The translations under genes and the position numbers were made by a program. The notes beneath the pieces are model-generated. The model did not search any database. It saw only the letters and a program-made list of their open reading frames with translations, and was not told the origin of the DNA. Positions 45,883-56,695 of a stretch of 64,000 bases of DNA are shown piece by piece (the stretch's first letter is position 1; each line of letters starts with the position of its first letter). The stretch lies in assembly GCA_963921195.1 (NCBI GenBank), contig OY992540.1, forward strand, positions 171,647,923 to 171,711,922, written 5' to 3'. Source of the DNA: Pegoplata infirma. Lineage: Eukaryota > Arthropoda > Insecta > Diptera > Anthomyiidae.

Positions 45883-45886
45883 CCTT

Positions 45887-46935
45887 GGATATAAAAAATA
45901 ATAATTTAAATACTTAACAAGTTATCAATTAAGATCAATATTTTTAAACACCACCCTAATTATTGTATATCCAACATGAATTTTATGAAGCATCTGCAAT
46001 TCTATTTGGTTGGTCCTTTATTACCTCCGTATCAAAATCCAAAATAAGAAAGACCAAAAAAGAGAAGTAGAAGAAATATTTTTAAAGGTATAAAATATGT
46101 TTGCTTGTTTAGCCTTTAAGGCAAACACACTTTTTCTGTACAGCAGGTGTTAAGATTTAGTACCAGCTTAAAGGAATTATATCTCATTCCGTTTTTTTCT
46201 GGTTAATTTTTTCTGGATTTTATAAAAATCATATTTTTATTGTTTTTCTTTTTTATGTTTTCATCAAGGTCTTTTATAAATATGAAATTGAAAACAAATC
46301 TAAATACAAAAAAAAAATAATAAACATTCATTGCAAACACATAAATGCATATATAAATATAAAACAAAAAAAATTGAATATAAATCAATTCTCTTACCAA
46401 AAATATAAAAATATTTTCCAATTGAATTCATATTGTCCTCGTGTATTTCACTATACAAAATTCCAATTTAATAAAAATAAAAAACTGTTAAAACAGTAAA
46501 AAATGGAAAAAAATCAAACCCACAAACAAATTTTTATAAATGGTTGATGATATATTGAATTTTAGTTACAAAATACAGTATAATCTCGATGTGATTAGAT
46601 TATAAAGAATTAAGAGGATGTTGTTAGTCACTACAGTTTTTAGTTTTAAGCCTACGAAAATCGTTTTTTAACACCTTTCCCAACTAACGATTTTAGGGGT
46701 CACAACGTTGTGGTTGTGTGTTCGATTCCCACGGTCAGGCGCAACAACCAAAGTTTACGGTTGTGATAACAAAATTTTATTTGGGGAAACAGAAATTCTT
46801 TTGTAACACATTTTATTTTTTTGTCTAATCTGAGTTTTGGTTGTTACAACCGAAAAATGCAACAGAATAATTCGATTGGTTACAAATACGTTTATTACGA
46901 TGAATCTGTATTTTTGTGTGTGCGAAAAGTCAACA
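45887..46935. other. AT-rich unassigned stretch
   Basis: No convincing gene. Near 46700-46740 a B-box-like TGTGTTCGATTCCCAC occurs (plus strand), perhaps a relic of a different tRNA-derived SINE, followed by inverted GGTTGTGATAAC / GGTTGTTACAACC words; no A box or target duplication was found. Confidence 0.4.
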
Positions 46936-46939
46936 AAGC

Positions 46940-48150
46940 AATATAATTTGCTTTGTTTGACAATATTCAAGGTTCTCTAAAAGATCTGTCTAAATGGGCA
47001 AGATACAGTTTTCTGGGAGTCAATCAAAGTAAAAGAAAGCTTGTCTTGTTTACAAGAAAAAAAATTTCTGTTTTTGATCATTTTTCTCTGGATTGCACTG
47101 AAATCACACTCTTAGATGGAGCCAAGTTTCTTGGAGTATTTCTTGATAGGAAGTGAAACTTCAAACGTAATATTGAGTAACGGGTGAGAAAAGCAGCGAT
47201 TGCTTTATACTTCGGTAAAAGGGGCATTGGAAAACGATGGGATCTTAGCACTAAAGTCGTTCGTTGGATTTATACAGCCGTGGTGCGTCCAATTCTGCTG
47301 TATTTCATCATTGTTTGGTGGCCTGCTTTAGAGATAAAAGGAAACTTTGTCTTTTTCACAAAGGTACAGAGAATGCCGTTGATGTGCTTCACTGGCGCTC
47401 TTCATACTTCACCTATGGCTGCATTAGAAATCCTTCTTCACCCGATACCATTAGATATATGCGGCTACGGAGGAAATTTGACTTAAAAGCACACTTCAAT
47501 GGAAGAGCAGCAATTGTGGCTTGAGATATAAATACCACAAAATGTGGACAGTACTCCCAAAACCAATACTCCATGGAGGGGCATACCGGGTAGTGGAGCC
47601 TCCATAATTTTTTACACATAATTTTAAACAAAAACAGGTGGGCCTTGTTATCTGCTCGGAAGAGCTTGGGTTGACCCTGGATCGTAGATTGCTAGATTAT
47701 TGCAGTGTTAACCAGGCAGATGTGCTATCAATAAAAGAGCTGGCTGACTGTTTGAGTTAAGTCAAGTCCCTGTAGTCAATTTTTCTGAAAACAAGCGCAC
47801 GTCTATAAATGAGATGGCCAATCAGTTTGACATACGACTCATATGGGTCCCATGGCATAGAGACACTCCAGGGAATTGCAAAGCCGGTTAAATGTGCCGT
47901 CGAATGACTTTTGCCGGAGTCGCATGGATGGAGAGGAGTTGGAAACTATTGAACACTTTATCTGCCATTGCCCGGAACTTTCTGGTCAGAGACTTGCTTC
48001 ACTGAGATCTATGATTTGTCGAATGTCAAAATTCAAAATCTAAGGAGTTTCATAAGAAGCTATAATTGGTTTAACGATAGGGACTAATAGGAAAACCTAT
48101 TACAGTCCCGTGGTATCACAATGAACCTCAGAGTCTACGTGTGTTGACTT
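46940..48150 (+). pseudogene. Relic of an RNase H-bearing non-LTR element
   Basis: Broken plus-strand frames show the thumb of a reverse transcriptase (LLDGAKFLGVFLDRK at 47111, RWIYTAVVRPILLY at 47261, CFTGALHTSPMAALEILLHP at 47387), then RNase H remnants (IRLIWVPWHRDTPGNC near 47840) and a Cys/His tail (near 47930). Several stops and frame changes. The YADD region is already missing. It ends near GTCCCGTGGTATCACAATG, as does the inverted relic at 53715. Confidence 0.75.
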
Positions 48151-48178
48151 AAAACGTCAGCAGCCTGTGGAGACAGAA

Positions 48179-48672
48179 TAGAGCTGCAAAACTATCGATG
48201 GTACTATCGATAGTATCGATGGTTTTATTTTAAAAGGACTATCGACAGTTTTTACCCGATAGCGTTACTATCGCCGAAAAAATATTAGCTTCAAAAAGAT
48301 TGTCACTTGCTGAAAACTTTATCAAAAAGTGAACCGTTTTAAAAGTCTTTATATCATTTTGGAATAATTCTACTTTTTGAAGTATTAATGCAATGATAGT
48401 AATCTCGTGTTATTGTTATTGCGAAAATTTAAGGTCCGTACAGAACAAGCAGGGCATGGTGGAAGATCGCCGAATTGAGTTAAGATAGACTGAAATTAGA
48501 GTGAACGCCAAAAACTGTCATTTGTGTGTTCAAAAGTACCAAGTTGTAATGAAATAAAATGTAATTTTACGAAAATCTTACAATTCCTTAAAATATCCGA
48601 TACTATCGATAGTTTAAAAACAAACTATCGAAAATATCGAATGGGACGACTATCGATAGTTTTGCAGCTCTA
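48179..48672. mobile_element. hAT MITE with TATCGATA subterminal sites
   Basis: Inverted ends TAGAGCTGCAAAACTATCGA / TCGATAGTTTTGCAGCTCTA are flanked by AGACAGAA (48171-48178) and GGACAGAA (48673-48680), 7 of 8 alike. TATCGATA occurs at 48205-48212, 48604-48611 and 48651-48658, with further TATCGATG, CTATCGAC and TATCGAA variants clustered at both ends. 494 bp, non-coding. Confidence 0.85.
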
Positions 48673-48850
48673 GGACAGAAATTGAAAAATTTCCATCACT
48701 GATTTAAAGGGTTTCAATGAGTTACATACGGATGAACAAACTTTTATAAATCCTCTATCACCAATTGTTATTTTGATGAATAATCGAATACTAAAACTAA
48801 CAAACATAACCTAAATTTACAACTCAATTGAGAATGTAGTGTAAATTTCA

Positions 48851-49562
48851 TAGGCGTAGATAGCCCTGTCTGGGGGGGGCTAAGCTAATTTTAATCTTTC
48901 ACAATTTTTTTTTTTAATAATTTAATGATTTCATAAATTTTTGCAACACTAAATAATAATAATAATAATATGTAATGAGTCTGTAGGACTCGTTATGATT
49001 ATTCAATGAGTTTAAGGACTCGTAATGATTATTATATAAGATCTAATAGTTTTTCCCATTGAAAAATAATCTGAATTATTGAAAAAAGTTTTTATATGAA
49101 TCTGATGTTTTTGTCAGTAATAAAAACTGTACCGAATCTTAGGGTTTTACCTTCAGGAAAACATTTTAACTTCTTTGAATTAAAAAAGTTTTTAAATTCT
49201 AAGGGGTTTTTTATAGACAAAAGTTATTGAATGAAAGAATCTAAGAATTTTGACTAATTATCATCAGCTTTTGCAATCATCAGAACTTTTTCATGAAAAA
49301 AATCATAGTAATCTCATTATAATGAGTTTACTATAGGAAAAACATTAAAAATCTTTCGTTCTCAAAACATATCTAGGAGTTCTAAATTTCCGAAAAATCT
49401 ACAGAATCAAAATTAAAAAAAAATATGAATTTTTAACCGCTTTCAGGGGGCATTCGTTTCGCTTCAGGAATAGGTTTTTCTATTCAAAAAAAAAATACCA
49501 AAAAATTAAAAAAAATCTAGGGGGGCTTTAGCCCCCCCCAGAAATGTTGGCTTCCTACGCCA
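48851..49562. mobile_element. TIR element with G/C runs inside the ends
   Basis: TAGGCGTAGATAGCC and GGCTTCCTACGCCA are inverted, followed inward by eight G (or C) and CTAAG/CTTTAG. Flanks share AAATTTCA / AAATTCA only approximately. The interior is AT-rich with imperfect GAATCT/AGATTC words, in the style of 5332-7648. 712 bp. Confidence 0.65.
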
Positions 49563-49892
49563 ATGGTAAATTCATACGAAAAATAAGGCAACCAGAGAAA
49601 ATATTGACAAATATATTGCAGCTGAAAAAACAAAAGTAAACAAGGTAGATTTTGTCACATATCGCTCATTTGCTACTATAGTGTCATAACTCAAAAAATG
49701 TAAATTACGAGTTAATCATACAGAATTATTCGTTATATCATGCTTTATATTGTATCAAATTATTATTATCTTAAAAACTCACTGTTTGAGAAGAGAACAC
49801 TCCATTTTCTAGTTACCGGCCTTTTTCAATGAAAACCCAGTTTCAATTGTAAACTTTAAACGCGTTTTCTGCAAAATCAAATATTTTGACTT
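49563..49892. other. Non-coding gap
   Basis: No frame or paired ends; ordinary AT-rich sequence. Confidence 0.35.
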
Positions 49893-49894
49893 AT

Positions 49895-50320
49895 CCCAGC
49901 AAAAACTTGCATTACCAAGTAATGAAATGTGTAATGGGAAATTCAAAAGTTATAACTACTTCTGATTCGAATTACCTTTCCCATTACATTTACAAGCAAA
50001 TGTGCCAAATGTAATGATTATCAAACCAATATTAATAACTAATTACATATATACTTATAGGTAATGAAAAAATTATTAAAAAAAAATTTTTAAAAAATAA
50101 AAAAATATTTAATTTTATTTTATTTTTATTCAAAATAATGTACAGTGAGTCAAAAAGTGAATATCTAGTTCTGAATTTTTTTTTTTTTATTATAATGACT
50201 TATGTAAGTCATTATTAAAAAGTCCTTATTTTACATTTCAAAATAATGCTAAAGGTAATTTTCTGTCATTACTAAGTAATTAGAATGGTAATGATGTATC
50301 ATTACCAAGTTTTTGCTGGG
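49895..50320. mobile_element. CCCAGCAAAA-type TIR element, copy 2
   Basis: CCCAGCAAAAACTTGCATTA and CATTACCAAGTTTTTGCTGGG-type ends are flanked by AT (49893-49894, 50321-50322), as in 3195-3927. The interior carries many TAATG/CATTAC words. 426 bp, non-coding. Confidence 0.8.
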
Positions 50321-50361
50321 ATGGCACTTTAGTAGTAAAAAACGCATTGCATGCATAGAAG

Positions 50362-51936
50362 CCCAGCAGAAATTTTGCTGAACGTTCAGCAGCTTTTGGA
50401 AGGGGAACTTGAGTAAAGGAGCGCATCCAATTGCGCTGAATTCATGCATGATTCTCTAAGGCGATGTCCCACTTTAGAGCGCTAGTTGGATACACAGAAA
50501 CAGCGCTCTTTAGATGCACTGAAATCACGTGTCTTTAGAGCGCTGATTTAAGCAGAATAAAGATGCTGTAAATTCATGTATCTTTTTAGCGCTGATTTAA
50601 GCAGATTAAAGATGCAGTGAATTCATGTATCTTTGTAGAGCTGATTTAAGCAGAATAAAGATGCTGTAAATTCATGTATCTTTTTAGCGCTGATTTTGTA
50701 ATAAAATTTGTATTTTCTAAAATTAAAGTTCTAAAATTAAAATGTAAAAATGAGATAAAAAACAAAAAATTTACCAATAAATGAAAAAATATTCAAAAGA
50801 AGTTATAACAAATGTATCTTAGTTTTTCTGTTTTTTTGTGATTAGAGTTTGTGTTTAATCCAAATCGGTTTATTCATCGAAATAACAAATAAGCATTGGC
50901 TGTTTTTTGGTTGGCCTATTTATCATCATTTAAAATGTGTTAAAGGCCTCTGTTATGTCTTTCAAAACTTTTCAAATCACATGATATTTTCCGAATCACA
51001 TGAAATCGAGTTTGGTGTTTGTTTACGGGTTCATTCAAAGTCAGACAAGGAAAAACAATAAAATTTAAAATTCGTTATTGATAAAATTCAATTTTGAATT
51101 TTTCAAAAAATTCAAGAAAGAATTTTAAATATAATTCTTAAAAATTTTATTTTAAATTCTTAGAAGAAATAAAATTCAAAAAAAATTTATTTAAAATTCT
51201 TTAAAAAATTTTATTAATAAAAAAAAGAACAAATAAATATTCAAACCAAAAGTAAAATAAAATTAAACCAAAAATAAAATTCAAAAATAAAATTCAAACC
51301 AAAAATAAAATTCTTTTTTTTTGAGAATTTTATTTTTGGAAATAATAAAATTCAAATGTTTTTGAGAATTTTATTTAAACAAAAATTTTATTTCAAATAC
51401 CTTATGAATTTTAAATAAAATTCGAATTTTTTCCTTGTCTGTTCAAAGTTTAAATCAAATAACTAAAATTTAAAAAAATAAAACAAAAAAATTCATTCGT
51501 TTTACTTTACAAAACTTTATTTATGTGAAACAAAATGAAAAAAAAAATCGGAAGTGAACATCAAAAAATATCGGAAATTTTCATTTTCACATTTTTTATG
51601 GGATTTTTTTTGGGAACAGCGGTCAAAGATGCTATGATTGAAGCGCTCTTTGCAGCGCTGATTAATGCGCAATAATGATGCAGTCAAATCATGTGTCTTT
51701 GTCTAAAACTCATGTTTTTTTATTCAAAAAGTGTTAAAAATATTAAAAAGGAAAGCAAGTGTAAAATTTTATCAAAAAATAATTACACATTATAAGTTTT
51801 ATATAAAAAATCTTAAAAAAAAATTAAAATTTTTTCCCCTTCCTTTTACTGCATCCCTAAGAGCGCTCTTTGGATGCGCTACGGTATGCTATAAACAGAT
51901 GCTGTGTCGCCAAAATCTCGATTTATTTCTGCTGGG
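50362..51936. mobile_element. CCCAGCAGAA-type TIR element, copy 2, uninterrupted
   Basis: Inverted relative to 36685-44221, with AG on both sides (50360-50361, 51937-51938). It shows the pre-insertion state of both nested elements in copy 1. Its left end has 36 nt absent from copy 1, including the perfect palindrome TGCTGAACGTTCAGCA. The frames 50849-51061 and 43609-43821 are the same stretch in the two copies and are conserved only because the element is; no domain is recognisable. Confidence 0.9.
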
Positions 51937-51938
51937 AG

Positions 51939-52430
51939 GTTATTCAAGGGAAATTTGACTAAATCTTCCTTTTAGTAACTATGGCAATAGTGGGGTATAT
52001 TTCGATGCATTACAGAGTCATTCTGTGTGTAACGCATCGTAATATCGGTCTAGGATCACATAAAGTAAATATATATTTGTGATTCCTGATCGATTTTAAA
52101 ACATTCTATGAATGTCCGTCAGCAAATGATACGATGCAGTCTAAAATAGCTAGACCGCTTAAGTTTGGCACAAAATGTCTTATGGTCTGATTGGGTTTGT
52201 AATTGGGTAAAAAATTTCACTTTTGTAGAACTAAACCAACCTCTAAAAAATTCAATTTTTTGTACAGGTTTTTTTAATAGTTTTGTCAATAAAATGAAAC
52301 ATTTTTATATTAGAAGATGTTCAAAGTCCTACACTTGGACTTCGGGAATAAGAAAATACTTTTTTTTCGACCCGGCTCATTTTTTTTACTTTGAGCCAAC
52401 ACTTTAGGGATGCCACCTACTAATGAAATG
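51939..52430. repeat. Fragment related to 24230-24560
   Basis: ATAGTGGGGTATATTTCGAT, GTGTGTAACGCATCGTAATA and TAAGTTTGGCACAAAATGTC parallel TATGGGGGTATACTCACTTT, GTGTAACGCATTGAAATATC and GAAGTTTGGCACGAATATGT in the hAT-like element. Strongly diverged. Confidence 0.55.
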
Positions 52431-53714
52431 CATGGTATTGGTATTAAATAAATAAGTTACAAAGAGAAGGAAAGAGGGAGTAGTGTTTGTGCACATTTAA
52501 TTTGAATTTTTCAAAACTGTAGCTGACTGGGAAGACTTGTGCCGGGAGTTTAATTATTCCACCTTTGGCTAGTTCGATCGAGAAACAAATTTTCTCTGTA
52601 ATGCCATACATTGGACAGTCGACAACGAACGGAGGTAATCTGCTCAAAAGAAAAGTACAACGGGCGTCCTTCGGTGCTCCCCCTACCCGTCCGCCAAAAA
52701 GACGCTGTCAATTTTGGAGGGTAATAAAAATTCGGCACTACCGAATTTACCACTCTACTTGTTTTTGTTAAAAACAAAACTTTGAAGCTTTTAAACTCCC
52801 TGATTTACGCATGCATCTATGTAGGATGAACTTTTGATGCATTGTCTTTTTTATAACGTCAAGGGATGTTACCATGGACTAGGATCTTGCATGCGTATAT
52901 ATGCTTAGACTACAATATTGCTATTTCCATTTTTATTATGCAACAAAAACAATATCAAAATTGTTATCATGTCGTGAGGGAGTTTTATGTTATAAATGCA
53001 TGTTTAGGTAGCTTGTAGTTGTTTTTATTAAAACTGCATGCAGTACTGCTTTTTGATAATATTATTGAAACTACTATAAATGTTTCAGTCGAGTAAGCAG
53101 CATTGTAATATACATACAGATGTGGCTGAAAAAATAGCAACTGTGGTACTTTTGCTAGTTTTATTGTTGTAACTATTTTATTATAAATTACCCAGAACTT
53201 GTTTAGCATATTATCGTCTACAAAGCGTTATATTTAAAAGCTAATCAAATATCATTCGAATAACTTTTATACTCCATTTAATTGCTCATCAGATTACACC
53301 TTCCGACAAGTTTCAAAAAATCCGCGAACAAAATTTTTGAGGTAAAAAAAGCAATTATAACCAAACAAATATTTGGGATATAAAAATATGTTTAATACCT
53401 TTTGGTATCCAATTCTGTTCACATATATCAACCAGCCGCCGAGTTAATGCATTGTGTATTTTTAGGCTATGTAGTCCATATTATGGACAATTACGTCACG
53501 CACACTGCCAAAAATGGAGGAGGTACACAAGCAAAAAAAAATATATTTTTATTCCGTGTAATTTTATGAAAATTTAATTTGTGGAAATGACGAGCACAAA
53601 ACATAAAATACATGCATTTGGTGTAATTTTTTGACCACCACTGTATTGATTTTTTGCGTGCTTACAAACACTAATCCCTCGTTTTTAAGTAAGGACAAAA
53701 AAATGTGCGTCAGC
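52431..53714. other. Unassigned stretch, no supported gene
   Basis: Overlapping frames at 52444-52647 (minus) and 52550-52777 show PPFVVDCPMYGITEKICFS and similar, not recognised. GTACAACGGGCGTCCTTCGG and following CCTACCCGTCCGCC are locally GC-richer than the surroundings, so a relic of a coding element is possible. Confidence 0.35.
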
Positions 53715-54450
53715 ACAAATAGACTCTTAGATCCACTGTGATACCACGGGACTCTAATTGGTTGCCCTACTGAAGTTAAACCAATTTGAGCTACTTATAA
53801 AACTCCTAAGATAATGAATTTTGACGTCCGACAAATCAGAGAGATAGTGCAGCTCCCTAGATCCTAATAAAGCAAAAATCTGACCGAAAAGTGTCCAGCA
53901 ATAGCAGATGAAGTGTTCGATAGTTTCAATTCTTCATTATCCATGCAACTCCGGCAAAAGTCATTCGACGGCACATTTAACCGCTCTGCGTGCTTTCCTA
54001 TAAATTAGTGTCCAGTAATTACAGCAACCTCTGTCGGAAGCGCACAGCTCACTTGAGCGCTTCTGATTAAGAGAAGGCCAAATCTGTCGTGTTGTCTTAC
54101 ACGTTAATCCATTTGCCCATCTCTGATAAGTCTCAGTTGCGGAACGAAACCGTTCAGTTTGCTTACAAGTTTCTAAAGTCATACCAATCCTTTTGGAACC
54201 TGTGAGGTAGTTCCCAGTCTTGCCAGCTCATCACCTTTGCAATTCCCTGGAATATATGTTTAACTACTTGGCCATCTTATTTAAGGACGTGCGGCAATTA
54301 AGGGCACACCTTGTTTTCAGAAACATTGACTCCAGGGACTTGACCGCGGCTTGACTCTCAGAATAGATGTTGACTGCGGTCGAAGGCAAGATATTGCAAC
54401 TCAACCAGTTAGCCACTTCCTTTATTGCCAGCATCTCTGCCATTTAAACA
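53715..54450 (-). pseudogene. Relic of an RNase H-bearing non-LTR element, inverted
   Basis: Minus strand, reading leftward: EMLAIKEVANWLSC and VNIYSESQAAVKSLES (RNase H, near 54330-54440), GNCKGDELARL near 54230, then VITGHxxIGKHAERLNVPSN and CRSCMDNEE near 53950-54030. Stops and frame changes interrupt it. It shares GNCK, NVPSNDFCRS and the terminal GTCCCGTGGTATCACAGTG with 46940-48150, so both are one family. Confidence 0.75.
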
Positions 54451-54959
54451 ATGCAATGATCGGGAAATTCTTTAAGCCAGGCTCAATCCAAACTCTTCTG
54501 AACAGACTCCAAAGCTTCGAGAAAGAAACTTACCAAGTCCACTTACACATGTAAGTTTTACTGTTAGAACTGCTGCAATTATATATTGCTGTGATTGTTG
54601 GGAAGCCAGTCGGCTGAAACATTGAGCTGTACAATGAGGACTCGGTGCTTTTACTTGTCTTGTGCATAGCAAACGCACATGCTCATGTTTTTATGTCCAT
54701 TTCATTGCATTTTCTTATCAGTTTTACCAAATCAGTGAGCACTTTTGCTGTTTTCATGCTTGATTTATGTGTGTGCTTGTAACTATCTATTAGATACGGG
54801 TGATTTCAATTCTAGAATATCGATTTATAGTACAATTGAACAAATATTTTTCTAGCAAATCAATATATTCACAACTTTCAACAAAGCGTCACGAGCCTGT
54901 TCTCTAAAATTCGGTTTAAAAATGGTGTAACCAGTTGCCAACACATCACCACTGACCTA
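54451..54959. other. Non-coding gap, no element recognised
   Basis: Small frames on both strands without domains; no paired ends. Confidence 0.35.
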
Positions 54960-54967
54960 CTGCTGAC

Positions 54968-55880
54968 CAGGGATGGAAAAGTTGGTACTTTAGTACTTTT
55001 TCACTCTCAAAGATACCGTAGTACCCCCGCGACCGATTTAGTACCTTTCCAATAAAAGACGATATCATACATTTGTTCAACCAAATCTAAAAAAATTCCC
55101 GAAAATCTACCGATTTTCATACACTCAAAATAATTACTCTGTTAAATACTATGTAAAATGACTGTAATCTCAATTCGACAGATATTTGACAAAGTTATCT
55201 GTCGAAATACAGATTTTAAGAAAATACTTCGTATTTTCTTGTGACCGAAAAACAAAATTTTGTAAAATTGGAGTTACTCGCTAAAAACTTGTAATTTTCA
55301 CAAAAATAAAAAAGTAAATTTACAATTTGGAAGCATGAAGCAGAGAAGTTTTACTCATAAAATGAATTTAACTAAAACTTCGTAAATTTACAGTTTTTTT
55401 TGTAAAATTTTGAACTCATAAATGCATTTAACTAAAACTTTGTTAATTTAGTTTTTTGGTAAAATTCTTCTTGGTTTTATCAGTATTTTACTGATAATTC
55501 TGTAAATTTACAGTTTTTTTTTGATCGAAATCATTTTACAGAGTTTTCTTCGTAAAAAAACAAAAAATCTTGCTGGTTGGAAATCTATGGTATTTTCTGC
55601 TGGCTCAGCAGAGTATCTCTGTAATTTAACAGAGTGATTATTTTGAGTGTAGGAAAAATGCTTGAAAAGCTTTAAATAAATGAAATTTTTGATTTAAATC
55701 AACCTTTATTGGAGGTTTCTTTAAAAAAAATAAATAAATGGATCAGGATGTTCGTAAATTGGGAACTTTGATGAAGAACGTTATTAGTATTAATTTTTTT
55801 TTTTAGTACCGTCGAGGGAGAAAAAGTACTATTTTGGTTGAGTACCAGTATCATTTCAAATATCTGATTTTCAATCCCTG
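54968..55880. mobile_element. hAT MITE with TSD CTGCTGAC and a nested TA MITE
   Basis: CAGGGATGGAAAAGTTGG and CTGATTTTCAATCCCTG are the ends; a perfect 8-bp duplication CTGCTGAC flanks them (54960-54967, 55881-55888). GGTACTTTAGTACTTTTTC near the left and AAAAGTACTATTTTGG near the right pair subterminally. Without the nested 528-bp MITE it is about 385 bp. Confidence 0.88.
55122..55649. mobile_element. TA-flanked MITE, third subfamily, nested
   Basis: CACTCAAAATAATTACTCTG and CAGAGTGATTATTTTGAGTG are inverted and flanked by TA (55120-55121, 55650-55651). The interior has TAAATTTACAGTTTTTT and TTGTAAAATT words as in the other subfamilies. Confidence 0.85.
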
Positions 55881-55934
55881 CTGCTGACCTTCCCTTTATG
55901 AAATTGTTGACAGATTCTTGAATTTTTCTCCAAT

Positions 55935-56042
55935 CTCCCCAAGGACAAGTCAGCAGTGCCCGCCAGTGGTTGCCTAAAAGTTTTGTTGGTGGTAACCGAA
56001 GCTGGTGGGCACTGCTGACTTGTCCTTGCTGACTTGGCCTTG
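55935..56042. repeat. Hairpin of about 105 bp
   Basis: AAGGACAAGTCAGCAGTGCC near 55937 pairs with GGCACTGCTGACTTGTCCTT near 56007; inner CCGCCAGTGGTTGCC pairs loosely with GGTAACCGAAGCTGG. It may be a small MITE; ends are uncertain. Confidence 0.6.
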
Positions 56043-56489
56043 GGAATATTTAGAAAAATTATACATAGTGTAAAGATGTCAGCAATTTTCTAAAAGAAGT
56101 ATCTGCAGTATGTCGAGGTTATTTTTTTTTTTTGCCGACTGGAGAGTTTCGATACCACTTCGTCAGCTCGTCCATAAACTTTTCTGAAAATTTGCTTCTT
56201 ATAAAATGGATTTTGGTATTAACGTGGGAAATTAAAATTATTTTACACTAAACAAAATTTTTAGAAATTGTTGAAATTTGGGTTTCAAAAATACAAATTT
56301 TTACAAACTGTTTTCATATTGGCGGATTGAATTGTCTTAGTTTAGCAGTTTCTGCCAGTAAGTGTTTCTCTGGCAATACGATAATTGCCACAATATGATT
56401 TATCGTCTCGGCTATATAACGTCAAATTTGAACTACACTAATACATATAAATATGAATACCGCAAACTATTTTAATGCGATAGTATTAT
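56043..56489. other. Non-coding gap
   Basis: No frame or repeat recognised. Confidence 0.3.
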
Positions 56490-56530
56490 TTCATTCATAT
56501 ATTCATAAATTTTATGAATATATGAATGAA

Positions 56531-56679
56531 TCGTGGGTTCGATTCCCACCAGAGCTCTTGGTTTTTTCGCTACAACGAGACGACGGTCATTATTACCAGT
56601 TCTCGGTTAGGTTGAATTTATTAAAAAAAAAATGAGTTGTAAATAAATAGAAAGAATAAATAAAAATAATTGATCATGT
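56531..56679 (+). mobile_element. 5'-truncated SINE with inverted filler
   Basis: It starts inside the tRNA-like head just before the B box GGTTCGATTCC, then the body and the AT-rich tail as in 2770-2983. A perfect 16-bp duplication ATTCATAAATTTTATG lies at 56501-56516 and 56680-56695. The 14 nt between the left duplication and the SINE (56517-56530) are the exact reverse complement of 56490-56503. The A box is absent, so it cannot be transcribed from its own promoter. Confidence 0.88.
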
Positions 56680-56695
56680 ATTCATAAATTTTATG

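Larger units (their letters stand above)
32658..45886. repeat. Tandem segmental duplication, copy B
   Basis: Starts directly after the hAT end of copy A with CTTATAGCATTGGGCTG and ends CACTAC before CTTGGATATAAA. It lacks the LINE and SINE of copy A but holds an extra block at about 34733-35343 and a 7.5 kb TIR element (36685-44221). The junction shows a few bases of shared CTT, compatible with a simple end-joining duplication. Confidence 0.9.

Noticed and set aside
46690..46760. tRNA or SINE head with TGTGTTCGATTCCCAC
   Set aside because: Only a B-box-like word; no A box, body match or duplication. Mentioned only as a possible relic.
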